This document shows positions 12,151-24,588 of a stretch of 64,000 bases of DNA, piece by piece. A program made the translations under genes and the position numbers. How positions within the stretch are numbered: the stretch's first letter is position 1; each line of letters opens with the position of its first letter. The notes under the pieces were generated by a model. The model was not told the DNA's origin. It ran no database searches and was given only the letters and a program-made list of their open reading frames with translations. This DNA is from Cricetomys ansorgei (lineage: Eukaryota; Chordata; Mammalia; Rodentia; Nesomyidae). The stretch covers positions 29,362,001 through 29,426,000 of the forward strand of contig JAMJFZ010000239.1 in NCBI GenBank assembly GCA_026225945.1, read 5' to 3'.

Positions 12151-12299
12151 ATGTTTGTGTGTGCCACTTTTCGGAATCTGTTTATATGTGAGTGGACATG
12201 CAGGTCTTGGCGTTGTGAAGGAAGCGGCATGAAACACCATTGTGCAATTAAGGAGTGGTGTGCTCACTCGCACGTTTGTGTGTGTGTACTCAGAAATGT

Positions 12300-15200
12300 C
12301 TCACCACCATCAGATGGCCCTTGCATTATTTTTCATCACTTCTCAGAGTATACCTTCCTGATTGTCCGGGCTAACACTGCCAATATATAATCTACCACAT
12401 AGTGATAAAACGTACTTCATAAATATGTCCTTAGTGTGTAAAACATAAATTAATTTCACTTAGACATTACTGCTTGGGAAAAATATAAACGAAAATTGCC
12501 TATAATAATCCTTACAAAACAAACTTCAATATTCTTTGAAGTAGCCATAAAAGATACATACTTTACATTTATAAATTATTTCATCATGTAACTATGAAAA
12601 TCAAAAAATAACATTTTTAAAGCCTTTAGTATACTGTTGCGTTATGGTGACTGTCTAACGTTAAACAAAGCGGGCATGCCAGGGATATTAAAGCAGCCAG
12701 GTTGACTTTACACTCCTGGGCTCTCAAGTGAAGGAAGCCAGCTGCTTGATTCAAGAAGATTCCTGGAATTGAGACTGAGATTTTGATTTCCATATTGTAT
12801 CTCTACTTGTAATATTGCTTAATTTAGAGATTGATTGCTTTGTGTTCATTTGGATTTCAGAGAATAAATGCTTCCTAAGAGATGTTATGATATCAGAAAT
12901 GATATTTGAAGGACCAATGACTCTGTCACCTGAAGAGGGCTCATTACTTAGTCAGAAAGAATTGTTATTACGGGTGTAACGTACATCGCTGATCCTTTCT
13001 TATATATTAGAGATGATTACATTTCATCCTAGCATATTCCCACTGCCCAAGAAGAGGATGAAATGAGGCTATTGCCTTGGTGATTCAGAGTGGTATTTTT
13101 TTGCTAGAATTGTCAAAAAAATTGTTTCATTTTTTTTCCTTTGTGATTGAAAGTAAGGAAACATCTTTTTTTTTACTACTTAGAAACACCTAGGGGCTAC
13201 TAAGGCCTCTCCAAATTAACAATAGCCATTTAAAGATTTTCTTTCTATTTGTGGAGCTTAAATTAGACATTCCTTAAAATTTTGAATTTTTGTTATAAAA
13301 ACAATATATCATTACTGGAGGTGAGGGAAAAGCTCAGACGCACAAAGCATATGTAAAGCATTAAAGTAAAGGCATCTACATGCAAACATTCTCATTCGCT
13401 TCCTAGAAGTGTCCAGTGTTAATATTTTGGTCTAATTCCTAGACTTATTACAGTAAACACTTATGTACAACAAACTCTATGGCTTGTATAGTTCATATTT
13501 TATATATACAAGTGGCTAGATACTTCAAGTAACTTTAAATCTGTTCATATTTTTCAGAGTATATGTACAAAATATTAAAATTGTCTATCATGATACATTT
13601 CATTTTATATTTTTATCTTTCATAAGTGCATTCTTCCACCTGACTAATTATGCTAGTAACTGATAAATTATTGTTTATAAATGTTTATTTTGGGCCCCTC
13701 ATTCCCTTGACGTTGTATGGTAAAGCTACTACCTCAGAGAGGTTCACTATGCTCTGGTACTTGGTTAGAGCTATTAGTCTAGGTCAACAAGTAGACGGGA
13801 GAGCTTTGGTATAAGTTCTAAGTGCAAGTCATCCCATCTTGGGACACCAAAAAGAACAGTGTGATGTAAATGCTTTAGCAAACTCCAAGCTTTCTCATGA
13901 TCTGAACAAGCATCTGATGTCAAAATCAACATTGAAGCTTTTGATATGAGAAATGATTCTTAGGATAACATGTACTCACAATCACCCTCAGCTACTGAGA
14001 CAGGTGCTTTAGAACAATTGTTTACAAAATAATTAGGAAATTAAACTCAACTCAGCTTCACAATTCTGATTCTCAGATATTTCTTAAATATAGGGTAGGA
14101 CAGAGTTTAGGATTTAATCTTGAAAAGGAATAAACATAAGCAAAGCAATCCAGTAAGGGATTCTGTGATTTATGTCAAAAAAACATTTTAAGTAGCAATA
14201 GAAAATAATCTGTGTGATTTTCATATTATGAATGGCTATATCTTCAATGAAAGAGTGGTTTGCGTTTTAAAAGCAACCTTAAAACTGTCAGGCTGCTTAC
14301 AGTGTATGAGCCTGCCCAGCAACTCCTTCATCTGGTATCACACTTCCTGTTTTCTATTTCTAATATCAGTATCCATTCTTTCTGACCTTAATACATCTTC
14401 ATCCGCACTCAGCCTTCTTCCTTGCACCCAGAATTGTGTTTTCCAACATTCACAGAATATCCTACATTATGTCTTCACTTGCGCACATCTTCTTTCCCTT
14501 TCAAATCATAATTCTGATTAGTTAGTGCCACTTCTTCTTCTACTAATTATTGCAGCCATTACCTTTACAAGTAAATTTCATCTGCACTGGCGACTTTGCT
14601 GTTTGTTATTCACTGCTCTTGGCTCTCTTATTCATTCTTTGCTTCCTTCCTGATTAGAACTCAATGTAATGTAATGTTAAATTAAGTATAAAATAATGAT
14701 GACTACAAGTGTATTAATAACATTTTTACCATCTTTTGGTTAAAGTATTTTGTGTGATGTATATATTTGTTATAACAAGAAAATAAGTTGATATGTATAT
14801 AACATGCAAGCCTTAAAATGGTAGGAATTCTCTTACATGTTGGTAGAATCTGGTTATCACTTCTATTTTCCCCCAATAACCACGTATTTTAAAAATAAAC
14901 ATGAGCCTACTTAGAGTTATTAACACTCCAATCTCTACTGTATGCTTGGAAGAGTGACTGAACTGTATTCATCTTTGAATCACTGCACCGAAGGCTGAAA
15001 CCATGCACAACACGCAGCAAATGTTCTGCCTTGACATCACTGCACAGCACCATTAGGCTGTCTTCTCCAATGTCGCTTTCCTACCACAATGGCCTCATCA
15101 ACCTAACTTTATTCTTCCAGGAAACTCTTTGAAAAGTTTCAAGTCACAATATTCACTTAGAAGCTTCCAGGAAAAACCATTTAAATGAGCATTAGAATCT

Positions 15201-16080
15201 CTGCCTTTTCAATAGCTACCATCATGTGATTATGCAGTCCTCGAGGCTCTTTGTGAACTCTCACCTCAAAACCCTTGCTCAGCTGTGTCATGAATATAAA
15301 CCATTATTTCACAATCCTTTTTGCTTCCAGTCACCATTTCTACCCTCCATCACTGCACTGAAAAACCCTTCAGACGCAGGACTAAAATTTCACAAACATT
15401 CTACTATTGTCATCCTTCTTCTAAGAAAAGTAGGAAGTCACTATCAGCCGGTCCTGTCTGTCAAGATGGAAGAGATTAACTTTATCTTATTAACAGACAC
15501 CATTGGCGAAATTTCTTTTAGAATAGGCAGCATTTCAACCAAGTGTGAATAGAACAGTCCTTGTTAAATTAGATACTTAAGGAATGCAGAGTTGGCCTTT
15601 CGTATCCAGGAATATTCTTTTATGAATCCAACAAGATGCAGATGGATAATATTTGGATAAAAAGTCACATTGATGGCATTGCTGACCTGTGCTATGTAAT
15701 TAGATTCATTAAGGTTTTATTTTTATTGAACAACCAGACATTTTCCAAATCTTGTGCAACACAGTATAGCAGCTAGTTAAACAATATTTGCAATGTCTTA
15801 GGCATTAGAAGCAATCTTGTGTTGGTTTAAGTTATACTTGAAGATGTGCATTGGTGATATGCTAATATGAAGAAGTTCTATATGGTTATTTGTGAATATG
15901 AAGATTTTGCTTCTTAAATGAATTCCCTGTAGATGAAGTGGGCTTATTGTATTCTGAAGTGGTATTTTAATATGATAATCATTGAATTGTGATTCTCTTA
16001 AAACATGTATGATTTTAAGCTGTGATTTTGTCCATGTACAAATAAACATGGAATTGTAATGGAGTTATTAGTTTGAATAT
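12300..16080. other. Mostly unique non-coding sequence
   Basis: No confident repeat and no gene. The part at 12620-13110 has scattered CpGs (GTTGCGTTATGG, CTAACG, AAGCGGGC, TTACGGG, AACGTACATCGC) and looks like a candidate conserved element. A weak L2-like layout around 14290-14520 and 14960-15010 is too diverged to call. Confidence 0.4.
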
Positions 16081-16159
16081 ATATTTTTATTTGTGTGTCT
16101 CTGTATGTGGTTTAATGTGTGGTATATGACCCCATACGTATGTGAATATGCTGATTGCT

Positions 16160-16540
16160 TGTTGGTACACGTGACACAAGCTCGAGTCATTAGAGAAGAG
16201 GAAACCTTAGTGAAGGAGTTACCTCCATCTATTTGATTATAGGAAAATCTACTGGGACATTTTCTTGAAGATGATTATGTTGGAGGGGCCCATTCTGGAT
16301 CGGGGTGGTTTTGAGTGTATATGATAGCAAGCAGGGAAAGCCATGAGGAGCAAGCCAGTAAGCAATATCCTTCCAGGGTCTCCGTTTCAGTTCCTACCTC
16401 CAGGTTCCTGCCTAGAGTTCCTTCCCTGGGTACCCTCAGTTACGGACAGCAACCAGTAACTCAAAATAATCCCCTTCCTCTTCCAAATTTCTTTTGTTCA
16501 TTGGGTTTGTCACAGGAATAGAAAGCAAACTAGAACCATA
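16160..16540 (+). mobile_element. MaLR (MT-like) solo LTR, sense
   Basis: It starts TGTTGGTACACGTGACACAA and continues with 'gagtcattagagaagaggaa', 'gggacattttcttgaagatg', 'ccatgaggagcaagccagta' and 'cctccaggttcctgcc', ending near 'ggaatagaaagcaaactag'. This is the sense order of the element seen in antisense at 9104-9522. The usual AATAAA part is altered to 'caaaataatccccttcc'. Confidence 0.75.
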
Positions 16541-16599
16541 GGTATGTATATGTATACCTATCTAGGGGCCACAGTTGAATGTTACTGTAGCCAGAACTT

Positions 16600-16775
16600 T
16601 CTGTAGCCAGAAAGTCCAAGCATCACACTGTCTCTACCATATACAGCCCTAGGCATATAGGCAGAGCCATCATTATGACACTTCTTATGTGTGGATTCTG
16701 GAGATTTGAACTAAGGTCTTTACTTTTGTACAGCAAGCAGAGTTTTCCGCTGAGCCATCTTTCAGACATGACATC
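16600..16775 (-). mobile_element. Rodent composite SINE, antisense 5' part
   Basis: 'gattctggagatttgaacta', then 'gcaagcagagttttccgctg' and 'agccatctttcagac' are the reverse complement of the tRNA-like head and pol III box region of B2/B3-class SINEs. The rest is degraded. Confidence 0.5.
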
Positions 16776-16944
16776 ATCACTTGCCGTTACTGAAGACATT
16801 CTACCAAAGCAATTCAATTTGTGCCATTGATAGACCTTGATTTGGAGACTACACCCTTATTTTTAACCATAAAATGAACTTCTAATGATTAAAATGACTT
16901 ACTTTATGCTAGTTTATAGAAGCAACAGAGAGAACTAAGGCAGG

Positions 16945-18129
16945 ACCCACCAATATCTTCAAACAAAAGTCATCTTTTTCAAATAATATAGCGATCTAAA
17001 AGAGAGAAAAGAAACTTCTAGAAGAAGCAACAATAGTGGGACCCACAGGGAATTGATACTCTTTCTGGTAAAGGGCTTTGCATCTGGCCCTTTATAAATG
17101 ATAAAATTATAAACAAAACTATGAACTAAAAAAAAAATCCAGAAGCAATATTTTTCTGGGTGTAAAGTTTTATTTTTTATCTGTTAAAAAATAATTCAAT
17201 TTAAAGTACTGATTTTTGTATTTAAGCCAAAGTCATCTCCTGACCCCAAAGATAGGATCCCCAGTAGAAAATATTTTGTGTTTAAAGTGATAGAGAGGAA
17301 AGGGGTCAAATCAACATTTTTTACTGTGTTACTGGGATTTTAAAACTCGCTTCAAAGACACAACATATGTCTCACAAATACTGTGGGAAACAATGGGTTC
17401 AATGAAGTCCATCTACAAGTTCCAATATGAGAACTCGGTGAAAAACCAATCACTCTGAAGGGTCAGCACAGATATGTCTGTCAAGTGTGTGATCTTGTTG
17501 CTTTGTCAACCTAGTTCTCATATACCACTTCATCCTGCCTCTAGTGAGCTGCCCTACTGCTACGCAGTGATGGATGATTATTAGCAGACTTTGCAGTACG
17601 GTGGTTGGAACTCGCACTTTGGTGCCAATGCTGTCCTGAGTCTAGGGGTAGTTGTTTACTCCTTGTGCAGAAGTTCTCACCACATGTCTCAAAATCCTAG
17701 ATACCCTCTGGTCATGGGAAGTAGTGAACATAGTATCTCTGTCGAATTTACTATAAAAGTGTGGTTGCATCTTTGCAAAGCATGAGAAAGTATAAGAAAG
17801 CAGTGCGTGTTTGTGATAATTATGGGTATCATAAATCCAGATAATAATGGCCCAATATTCTATTCATTTTAATTGAATAAATTTTCATTCAGAATAAAAG
17901 CTATGGAGTGTCCTATTAAATTTTACACTTTAATCATGTTTTCCTCCTGTTTTATGAACTTCACCACTATTAAAATAATCCACGACAAAATTAAAACCTG
18001 AAAAATAATTAGCTTTGCATCTTATTTTATGTTTTATGCCTCTTACCTGTACTCAGTTCTTTCTCAGGCCCTAATAGTTTTTCTTGTTGTTTCTCTTCAT
18101 ATTATACTGTATCTACATGACTATGTATA
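16945..18129. other. Unique sequence
   Basis: No repeat or gene recognised. A short (TA)n run lies at about 18126-18140, at the left edge of the long L1. Confidence 0.4.
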
Positions 18130-18729
18130 TATATATATATTTGGAGAGATCTGCATGTGAGAAAGAATATGTGGGTTTTTTTTCTTTCTGAGACTTTTAT
18201 GACATTTTCTAATATTATACATTCTACTCCCATTCATTCTCCTGCAAAAGTTTTAACCTCATTTTCATTAGAGAATAATGGTTTTCAATATTTTATATAT
18301 AGCAAGTTTTCATTACCCATTATTTATCTCTTGATGAACAACAGGGTTGATTCTAATTTCATTGCTATTGTGAATGTACATGGGGATACAAATATCTCTA
18401 TTGTAGAATAGGCAGTTCTCTGGATATATATCCAGGAATGAAATAGCTGGTAAATAATTCAGCTATATTTTTAATTTCTGAAAGATCTTCTATCTGATTT
18501 CCACAGGAGCTATATTAAATTTCATCCCCACCAACAGTGACTAAGGGTCCCTTTCTGTTGACATCATCTCCAATATTTGTTGTTGATAGCCATTCTGACT
18601 GGAGTAAGATTGTATCTCAACGTAGTTTTAATATGCATTTCCTTGATATCTGTGGATATGCATTTCACTGATATCTGTGGATATTGAGTCATTTTAAAAA
18701 TTATTATTCGCCATTTGTATCTCTCTTTT

Positions 18730-18885
18730 TACTTTTTATTTAGTTATTTACTTGGTTTTTTGAGACAGGGTTCTGAGTGTCCTGGAACTCATTCTGTAGA
18801 CCATGCTGGCCTCAAACTCACAGAGATCCGCCTGTCTCTGACTCCGGAGTGCTGGGATTAAAGGAGTGTGCCACTACCACCCTGC
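18730..18885 (-). mobile_element. B1 SINE inserted in L1, with 16-bp target duplication
   Basis: Reverse-complement B1: 'gagacagggttctgagtgtc', 'ctggaactcattctgtagac', 'ctcacagagatccgcctg', 'gagtgctgggattaaagg'. It is flanked by a perfect 16-bp direct repeat, TTTGTATCTCTCTTTT, at 18714-18729 and 18886-18901. This proves a retroposition event into the older L1. Confidence 0.92.
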
Positions 18886-21013
18886 TTTGTATCTCTCTTT
18901 TAAAAATAAAACTATCTATTCATTTTATTTGGCCATTTGTTGATTGGCAGTTTTATTTCCTTGGTATTTTATTTCTACAATACTTTGTAAATGCTGAGTG
19001 TTAGCCCCCTTGTCTAAAGTGTAGCTGGTGTTTTTCTCCCATTCTGTTTTATATCTGTTAACTCTACTGACTAGTTCTTTGGCTTTCTAGAAACATTTTT
19101 TTCTGTATTGTTATCATTCATGCATCATTCAAAAATATTATTCATATTTCATTCCATCTATTGATCTTGTGGATAGTTCTTATGTTGTTGGTGTTATATT
19201 ACAAAGTTCTGTCTATCCCAATATCTTAAAAGGCATCCTTTGTGATTTCTTCCAAAAGTTTTAGTGTTTCAGGTTTTAAATTAAGGTATTTGATCCAATT
19301 TAAATAGATTTTTTTTAAAACAAGATAAAAGATGAACTTAATTTCATTTCCTTCAGATACAAATCTTTTCCTTTTTTTCAGGACTCTTTGTTGAAAATGA
19401 TTTTTCCCAAAATATGCTTTACTCTCTTTGCCAAAAATTAAGTGAACATGGCTTTGCTATTTTATTTCTGGATCCTCTATTCAATTTCAATGGTATACCT
19501 GTCTATTTTATGCCCATACCAAACAGCCTTTAACACTATAGCTGTATAGTATAATTTGATGTCAGGTATTATATTACCTCAGTGTTATTTTTACCTCCTT
19601 ACAATTGTTAGTTGTGGTCTTTTGTGGTTCCATACAGATTTTTGTACTTTTTTTGTGATTCTGTGAAATATGACCTAGTAATTTTAATAAGTATTGTGCT
19701 AATTCTATAATATAATTTTGTAGTATAAATAATTTTACAATATTATTTCTGCCTATACACTATATAATCTAGTATTTTCTGTGATTTTTCTTTCTCAATA
19801 TCTCAAATTTTTCATCACAGAAGTCTCGTATTTTCGCTTAGATACATCTTAAATATTTACGGACACTTTGGGGAGAGCCATTTTTAGTGGAATATTTTTC
19901 ATAAATTATTTTAGAAAGTAGACTGTTAGTATAAATGAAAGCTAATAATTTTTTTAAGTATTGATTTTGTATTCTCCAACTTTACAGCAAATATTTATTA
20001 GCTCCAAGAGTTTTCTTGTAGGCTTAATATAAGGATTTTTTTAAGTGAAGATTCATGTCTTCTGAAAGTAATGAAAGTTTGACTTCTCACCTCCCTTTTG
20101 TGATCAGTTTATATCTTACATGGTCTAATTGCTATAGCTAAGACTTCAAGCACTGTATCCCATAAGACATGGGGAAAGTGTGCACCCTTGTGACATTAAC
20201 AACTTTAAAAAGAATATTTTAGAAATGCTTTCAGTTTGTCTCAATTTAGTATAATGGTTGTCATTGACTTATTGCATACACACTTTATTGTGAGATATGT
20301 TTGAACTATTCCTAAAGTATACTGAACTTTTCAAATGCCTTTTCAGTATCAATGGAAAGAATAATAAGTTTTTTGTCCTTAAGTTTGTACAGTGTATTAT
20401 TTTTTTTGATTTGCATATGTTGAGTTAACTTTTCCTCGGTATAATCTTTGTAATCTGTTTCTGAATTTTGTTTCAAGCATACTCTTAGGAATTTTTACGT
20501 CTATGCTCATGAAAGAAATTGGTCTGTCATTTTCCTTTTTTCTCTAGTTCTTTACCTGCCTGTTATATGAAGATCATATTGTCTCCATGGAGGAAATTTA
20601 GTAGTATTCCTTTCTTTTCTATTTTATGGAAAAGGAAGAATTAATGACAAGTCTTCCTTGAAAGTCTGATATAGTTTAACAGGGAACCTATATATTCCTG
20701 AGATCTTTCTCTGATGGGAGTCTTATAATAACAGCTTATCGACCTCATTGCTAACAGTGGGTAAGATATTGGTAACTTTAGGGAAGATATGCTTTTAGAA
20801 ATTCTGCTATTTCTCCTGGTTTATTCAGATTTTCAGATAATAATTTGTAATGTTATTCTGAATTTCACTGGAGTCAGTTGTGATGACACCCTTTTGAGTT
20901 CTAGTGTTGTTGATTTGCAATTTCTCCCTCTTTTTATCGTATTAGCTGAGCGTTTATCTATCTTATTAATTGTAGATGTAGATGGAATCATTGATTTATT
21001 TATTATTATTTCA

Positions 21014-21710
21014 TGGGCTCATCACAGAGGACACTTTATTCTTTGCTAATTCAATCTTTTCAGCCTCAGTACAATCTAATCTTAAACCTAGACCTAGAAG
21101 GCTTAAGCCTCCAGATAATCTATTCTGCAAACTCAGTTGTTTCAGCCTCTTAGCCTTACTGCTGACTAAACTCACTCTGACTAGCTGTCTTCTAAACTAC
21201 CTCTTTTCACTCTGAGCTGTACTATGAACTCCGAACTGTCTGCTTCTGACTCTCTTCTTTATTTCTGCTTATTCTGGACTGGCTAGACTCTTTTCAGCGT
21301 CTCTTTCTATACTGTCTGTGAGCTGATCGCCCTTAAACTACCTGATTGAACTAACCCACTGTTTCTCTGAGCTGCTTCCCAGCTGCTTCCACCTCACTTC
21401 TTTCTCTGAGCTCTATTTCCTTCCACACACTGCTTCCAATCTCCTTCTACTTGCTTCCCTCTCTGAACTCTTCTTTCTGACCTGGGATTATAAGTGTGTG
21501 CCACCACTTCCTTCTGAGTTGGGATTAAAGGCATGTATTATATTGCCTTACCCACAGAAATTCCTTTCAGCTAGCATTAGCACAAAGAGAAGACAGGATT
21601 AGTCTGACTAACATTCTTTCTGCATTCTATCCAGATCACACAGGCCTCTGAATGTGATCCTTTGCTAGAGCAGCCATGCTGCTGGATTAAGGATTAAATG
21701 TTCCTCAGCA
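21014..21710 (-). mobile_element. Solo LTR of the window's ~1-kb LTR family (copy 1)
   Basis: The plus strand starts TGGGCTCATC and ends CCTCAGCA, i.e. TG...CA. The interior shares in order with the copies at 40446 and 43914: AATAAA-type signal (antisense 'tttattctttgctaattcaa'), 'cagcctcagtacaatctaat', two tandem 'gggattaaaggcrtgt'-type B1-like modules (21485-21540) and 'acaggcctctgaatgtgatc'. No convincing target duplication was found (flanks ATTTCA and ACTGAC). It is shorter than the other two long copies (about 700 versus 1000 bp). Confidence 0.7.
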
Positions 21711-22439
21711 ACTGACTTTTGAAAAAAGTCCTCATTTAAAAAGGACCAATTTTGGTTGATTTTGTGTATTGTTCTTTAATCTCAGTTTCACTAATTTCTT
21801 CACCAATCTTTATTATTTCTTGTCGCCAATTCTAGTTTTTGCTTAGCAACTTATTTTTTAAGAGTGTTGCTTGTATCATTATATTATTTATTTGATTTTT
21901 TCCAGATTTTAAGTATGAACCTTTATCATTATAAACATTCCACTTAGGACTGCATATGATACATCCCAGAGGTTATGATAGGATGTGTTTTCATTTTCAT
22001 CTGTCTTAGAATTTTTTAAATTTCCTCATTGTTCACTCAAAAGTATGTTTTGGGGTCTCCAAGTATTTTTTGTGGTTTCTTTAGTTTCTTTTATTGTTGA
22101 TTTTTAGTTTTATTGCATTATGGCCTGATAGAAGACAAGGAATTATCTCAAAAATTTTTTTCTTTTGAGAATTAACTTGTGTCCAATGATGTGATTATTT
22201 TGGGAAAAGGTTCCAAGGGCTGCTGAGAAAAAAAAATGTGCATATCCTATCTGTTGTGAGAAATATTCTGTACACATACATATATTAAGTTCAGTTCATT
22301 CATGTTATATTTTAGCTCTGAAATTTCTTTACTTGAATTTAGTTTCAAAGAGCTATCTAAATTTGACAGTAAAGTATTACAGTCCCCACTATTATTTTCT
22401 CAGGATCTATGTGATTTCCTGTGCCTTTTATTTTTTTTT

Positions 22440-22555
22440 TTTTGTTGTTTGTTTGTTTGTTTTGGGGGGAATTAGAAGCTTGTGATTTTTTGAGGCAGGG
22501 TTTCTCTGTTTATCCCTGGCTGTAGATGAGGCTGAACTTGAAGAGTGCTAATATT
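22440..22555 (-). mobile_element. B1 SINE fragment, antisense
   Basis: A T-rich start, then 'ttgaggcagggtttctctgt', 'ccctggctgtagatgaggct' and 'gaacttgaag' match the reverse complement of B1. The left-arm remainder is missing. It lies within the antisense L1, which appears to resume after it. Confidence 0.6.
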
Positions 22556-22690
22556 TGGCTCATTAAGGTTTATAAGTCTTCTCAAATAAGTGTTCCTTTT
22601 ATTCATATGTAGTATCACGCTTAGTTTGAAGCTATTTTCAAAGAACCAGGTATTCTTGGTATACAATTACGCCTACATTTTAGGCGAATA

Positions 22691-23660
22691 GAACATTAAA
22701 AATAGTAATAGAATATTGTAAATGTAAAAGTTAGTGCCACACTTCTTAGCTTATAATTATAAAATGCTTTCCAAGATGTAAGTAGAAAATATTTATTTGG
22801 GATCATAAATTACAGTATGTTTGAAAATTATCTAATCTACACACCTTTACATGGATTGCATCCTGTCTTCCTGTGATACTTGATTTAATTTAATATTAAT
22901 TTAGCACATTCTTTGAACGTTTTCAATATGCAAACCCTTTAGTAGAAAAAACAAATGCATTGTTTCCCACATGATTTTGATAATTGTACGCTGTTACAAA
23001 ATGACAATACATTATCTGTTTAGAAGTGTCCCATCCCAGATCCCAATGTCTTTTAGACTTGGACTATACTTTATATCTCACCATTCCCTATGCTCATTAA
23101 GCTCTATTTTGTGAGTAATGTCATCCAAACTCCCACCAAAATTCTCTTCTTAACTTTCTAATTACTTTGATAATAACAAGACCTGATTATTTCAGCTTAA
23201 TTTTCATTTTGGTCTCGGTCATGAATTATTCTCTTCTATGTAGTTGAAGATCACTTGAGATTTATTAGTAATAACTGGAGTCTTTTTGCATTCATTATTT
23301 TATATTTATCCATCTATTTGACAATATTAAATTTAATCCAATCTCAACACACTTATTGAAATCTTTTTCACGAGAAGATACAGTATTAGATTCTGTAGAG
23401 GATGTTAGAGAATGAGCAAAACATCTTTTGTCTCAAGGATGCCTAATGAGGGAGAATGGTGTGTATATAAATAACATTTTGCAAAGGCAAAAGGGATTTG
23501 TTCTGGGAGTTATACAAATGACATTAAAAAGTAGGTTAAAAATTCAAACTTTCTGAAACTTCAAATATCAAATCAATTGACATCTATTTATACCTATTCA
23601 ATTAATACTTTTAATACCTACTCAGGGATAAACTTGGCCAAAGAGAAGTAGATGGACATG
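22691..23660. other. Unique sequence
   Basis: AT-rich, with no gene and no repeat that I can name. Confidence 0.4.
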
Positions 23661-23677
23661 CTAAATAATTGAATCTT

Positions 23678-23885
23678 TTTTGTTTGTTTGTTTTTTTGTT
23701 TGTTTTTTGAGACAGGGTTTCTCTGGCTGTCCTGGAAACTGAAATTCACTCTGTAGACCTAGCTGCCCTTGAACTCACAGAGATCCACCTGTTCCTGCCT
23801 CCCGAGTGCTGGTATTAAAGGCATGCAGCTTTTTGTTGTTTTTTTTTTTGTTTTTTTTTTTCATTTTGTTTTGGTTTTTGTGTAG
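23678..23885 (-). mobile_element. B1 SINE with long T-rich flanks, antisense
   Basis: 'gagacagggtttctctggct', 'cactctgtagacctagctgc', 'ctcacagagatccacctg' and 'cccgagtgctggtattaaag' are reverse-complement B1. TTGAATCTT lies on both sides (23669-23677 and 23886-23894), consistent with target duplication. The T-rich 23832-23880 part beyond the B1 head is odd and may be a further retroposon tail. Confidence 0.85.
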
Positions 23886-23895
23886 TTGAATCTTA

Positions 23896-24576
23896 CATTT
23901 TTAAAAATTTATTTTCCTTTTTTTTGTATAATACATGTCAACACTCCTTCTACCCTATCCTCCCTCCATTCCTCCCACTTTCCCCCATCTTCCCTCTCCT
24001 CCTATTTTGTACCCTCCTCCACCCCCACCCACTCACCCCCTCTTCTTTTCTCCATAGAAGAGAGCAGTCTTCCCAAGGTTACTGCTCAAACAGGGCACAA
24101 CAAATGGGACAAAACCAGGCACTAGTCCTTACATCCAGGGTGGACAAAGGTACCCCAGCTGGAGGAAATGGGTTCCAAGGCAGGTAAAAGCATCAGATAA
24201 CCCCCACATATACTCTAGCCTGTAGCTTCTCTGCAAGAATGCCAAGTCAGACAACAACAAGACATGTCTAGTTGACTATTCATGTTCTTTGCCACTTCAG
24301 GCTCTGAGAGACCTCAAGAGTGGTGGTCCATTAACTCTGTGGGAATTGTTCGCCTGATGGCCTTGACATCTCTGGTCCCCAAAATGCCTCCTCACCCTCT
24401 TCTGCGAGTTTTCTAGATCTCTGCAGGATGTTTGGCTCTGACCTCTGTATCTGTTTCCCTCAGCTCCTGGCAGATGCCTCACTGATGGGGGCTGGGGTTG
24501 GTACTGAACTATGAGTAGAAAAGTAATATCATTAGAAATTGTCTCCTGGTTTTCCAGTTTCTAGTTCCTGGAGAAT
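23896..24576 (-). mobile_element. 5'-truncated L1 3'UTR insertion with 12-bp target duplication
   Basis: It starts with the complement of an A-rich tail, followed by the C/T-rich antisense 3'UTR (23940-24040), the block shared with 2150-2270 and 31500-31610, and 'gatggccttgacatctctgg'. Perfect direct repeats AGTTGAATCTTA flank it at 23884-23895 and 24577-24588. It shares its target with the adjacent B1. Confidence 0.8.
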
Positions 24577-24588
24577 AGTTGAATCTTA

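Larger units (their letters stand above)
18130..22690 (-). mobile_element. Old L1 element, antisense, with three nested insertions
   Basis: The plus strand follows the reverse complement of L1 ORF2 in order: 'atatatccaggaatg' (18430), 'ccccaccaacagtg' (18525), 'ttttagtgtttcaggtttt' (19260), 'ggatcctctattcaatttc' (19470), 'ctatagctgtatagtataat' (19535), 'gtggttccatacag' (19625), 'acttcaagcactgtatccc' (20143), 'gaaatgctttcagtttg' (20222), 'gatttgcatatgttgagtta' (20410), 'ttggtctgtcattttcc' (20519) and onward past 22300. All frames are broken by stops. Nested inside are a B1 (18730-18885), an LTR (21014-21710) and a partial B1 (about 22440-22555). About 3.5 kb of L1 remains. Confidence 0.8.

Noticed and set aside
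14290..15010. Possible L2 remnants
   Set aside because: Weak, scattered similarity without a continuous ordered match. Noted only in the interval description.
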